Origin: a virus
DNA: 29,736 bases
Virus record (IMG/VR): IMGVR_UViG_3300032061_000007
Coordinates: 1 to 29,736 of that record
Direction: 5' to 3' (one strand)
The notes under the pieces were generated by a model, which saw only the letters and a list, made by a program, of their open reading frames with translations, was not told the DNA's origin and ran no database searches. Below, in pieces: positions 28,820-29,736 of the stretch. A program made the translations under genes and the position numbers. The stretch's first letter is position 1. Every line of letters starts with the position of its first letter.

Positions 28820-29088
28820 TACTTATTTTCCATTTCCTTAGAAACGGACTTCTGCATATCACTTGCCCATGCTGAAAGTTTTGGATTCTGGTCTTTATTC
28901 CAGCGAACTAAGTTGATTAATGCTTTAGAAATAGCTTCCCAGCCTTTCTTTTTAGCCAATGCAACAAAATGCGCTTTATTCATATCAGTTACTTTCTTAC
29001 CATCTGGTACTTCTAAAATACCTATATTCTTTGCTTGAACACTTGCCGCACCAGCTGCCTCTAAAATTGCATCTTTAGTAATTGCCAT
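28819..29088 (-). CDS. Small helical protein with AILEAAGA leader, candidate internal head protein
   Basis: 89 aa. N-terminus MAITKDAILEAAGAASVQAK; ILE|A (8-11) fits the cleavage pattern, and AAG at 11-13 recalls the leader of the gene at 23777. The body is basic, with HFVALAKKKGWEAISKALIN and a C-terminal helix. No family is recognised. It is the first gene of a two-gene unit ending at the long terminator, with AAGGAGTAT as ribosome binding site. Confidence 0.6.
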   Translation of the reverse strand: MAITKDAILEAAGAASVQAKNIGILEVPDGKKVTDMNKAHFVALAKKKGWEAISKALINLVRWNKDQNPKLSAWASDMQKSVSKEMENK

Positions 29089-29123
29089 AATAATACTCCT
29101 TAAAATTTGTAAATAGCGTTAAA

Positions 29124-29309
29124 TTAATCCATTTTTGATGTGGGTTTATATACTCCACCACCATGTATTCTAAAGCTTCCAGCACTAATTTGCTTTTTAA
29201 GCTTTTTCTTTTTGCATTCGGGACACTTTTTAAGTGGATCATCACTCATTTTCTGTATCACTTCCATATCATGACCACAATTAGCACAAATATACTCATA
29301 AATTGGCAT
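29124..29309 (-). CDS. FmdB-family zinc ribbon protein
   Basis: 61 aa. MPIYEYICANCGHDMEVIQ and DDPLKKCPECKK match the FmdB zinc-ribbon signature (MPxYEYxCxxCG ... PxxxCPxC), with a zinc site from Cys8, Cys11, Cys29 and Cys32. The C-terminus SFRIHGGGVYKPT also fits (typically FKGxGFY in bacterial members). FmdB proteins are small putative regulators of unknown mechanism; a phage copy may bind nucleic acid or a polymerase. It has an AGGGGGAAA ribosome binding site and an exact late promoter 19 nt upstream, so it is likely a late, perhaps regulatory, product. Confidence 0.82.
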   Translation of the reverse strand: MPIYEYICANCGHDMEVIQKMSDDPLKKCPECKKKKLKKQISAGSFRIHGGGVYKPTSKMD

Positions 29310-29327
29310 AATTTCCCCCTTTTAAAA

Positions 29328-29335
29328 TATTTATA
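29328..29335 (-). promoter_or_regulatory. T4-type late promoter (TATAAATA)
   Basis: Exact octamer on the minus strand, 19 nt before the zinc-ribbon ATG at 29309. Confidence 0.62.
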
Positions 29336-29427
29336 TCAATATCACGTATTTATGCCTAAAGTTTTCAATATTCTGGCCGTTAGTATAAGTGTACATTGTA
29401 ACGCATGATTTTAAGTTGAGGTGAAAT

Positions 29428-29661
29428 ATGCCTACACATGATGAATACCAAGATTTGTTTAATCAAGTATGTGATCCACTTGATTGGAAAGGGCCAATTG
29501 ATGCTGTAGTTAATGTTGAGATTCCCTGGTTAAATGATATTATGGATGCAATTACATATTTCACTGGAATACCGGCTACAGATATCGAAGTCGAATGTAT
29601 AAGTTCAGATAAATGGATTATTAAATGTGTTGGTTATAGAAATGGTCCGTGTGGGCCTTAA
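29428..29661 (+). CDS. Small acidic protein, unknown
   Basis: 77 aa on the plus strand, with a GAGGTGAAA ribosome binding site. Acidic, with Trp-rich stretches (DPLDWKGPIDAVV, VEIPWLNDIMDAIT) and a beta-type C-terminal half (DIEVECISSDKWIIKCVGY) with three cysteines in the last half (ECIS, KCVG, GPCGP). No family or membrane segment is recognised. It diverges from the zinc-ribbon gene; the 118-nt gap holds the zinc-ribbon late promoter and no clear plus-strand promoter. Confidence 0.62.
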   Translation: MPTHDEYQDLFNQVCDPLDWKGPIDAVVNVEIPWLNDIMDAITYFTGIPATDIEVECISSDKWIIKCVGYRNGPCGP

Positions 29662-29736
29662 TAATGACTTAATAATAGTCATGTATAACATGATTATAGT
29701 TAAGTAGAAAGGTATTAGATTAAAGTTTATTGGGTG
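29662..29736. other. Window-edge intergenic stretch
   Basis: Only 75 nt are visible. A weak ATGACT/AGTCAT hairpin (6 bp, no U-tract) lies just after the last gene. GAAAGG near the right edge could be a ribosome binding site for a gene that starts beyond the window. Confidence 0.3.

Noticed and set aside
29662-29700. Hairpin after the last plus-strand gene as a terminator
   Set aside because: Only 6 bp and AT-rich with no U-tract.
1-29736. tRNA genes, CRISPR arrays, integrase or attachment sites
   Set aside because: No cloverleaf-like segment, regularly spaced repeats or recombinase motifs were seen; the genome has the look of a strictly lytic phage.

Overview
The window looks like part of the genome of a T4-superfamily myovirus (contractile-tailed, lytic-type phage). 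The evidence is a set of proteins recognisable by T4 motif patterns: UvsX recombinase, gp32 single-stranded-DNA-binding protein, gp30-type ATP-dependent DNA ligase, terminase large (gp17) and small (gp16) subunits, gp4 head completion, a tail-tube initiator (gp54/gp48-like), gp19 tube, gp18 sheath, gp15 tail terminator, gp14-like and gp13 neck proteins, and a phage dihydrofolate reductase. Base composition is AT-rich, genes are tightly packed, and almost all lie on the minus strand. T4-type late promoter motifs (variants of TATAAATA) sit in front of many structural genes, while sigma70-like promoters precede gp32, ligase, DHFR and a plus-strand cassette. I see no tRNA, rRNA, CRISPR or insertion sequence. 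The host cannot be named from the sequence.

Layout. 1-3.3 kb: replication and recombination (partial uvsX, terminator, gp32, a small coiled-coil protein, ligase). 3.4-5.4 kb: terminase large and small. 5.4-6.5 kb: two unknown genes, the first driven by a late promoter overlapping the divergent terminase promoter. 6.5-10.3 kb: a plus-strand, translationally coupled cassette of two GT-A glycosyltransferases, two SAM methyltransferases, a NADAR (YbiA-like) protein and small unknowns. 10.3-19.2 kb: head-completion, tail and neck genes on the minus strand, with leader-bearing small proteins between them. 19.3-22.5 kb: three adjacent genes that each carry different parts of the gp23 major-capsid family. 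22.6-29.1 kb: accessory block of mostly small unknown proteins, plus a plus-strand highly basic protein and DHFR. 29.1-29.7 kb: an FmdB-type zinc ribbon and a plus-strand unknown.

Two signals stand out. First, at least ten proteins start with short leaders ending in [L/I]-x-E followed by A, G or S, the cleavage pattern of the T4 gp21 prohead protease. Five share a near-fixed leader, MD-x-x-[R/E]-x-R-x-LAG, on otherwise unrelated bodies. They look like capsid-targeted internal proteins that would be packaged, clipped and possibly ejected into the host. The leader also appears to have been copied together with the 3' end of the upstream gene and the ribosome binding site. Second, the 20.0-22.5 kb trio appears to be a partitioned set of gp23-derived capsid-fold proteins: one has the N-terminal QPM and C-terminal RRGxGN/APY parts, and the two paralogs have the spine-helix and terminal RYG parts. 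All three have intact reading frames and two have strong ribosome binding sites.

All functional calls rest on motif recognition by eye; no database search was possible.
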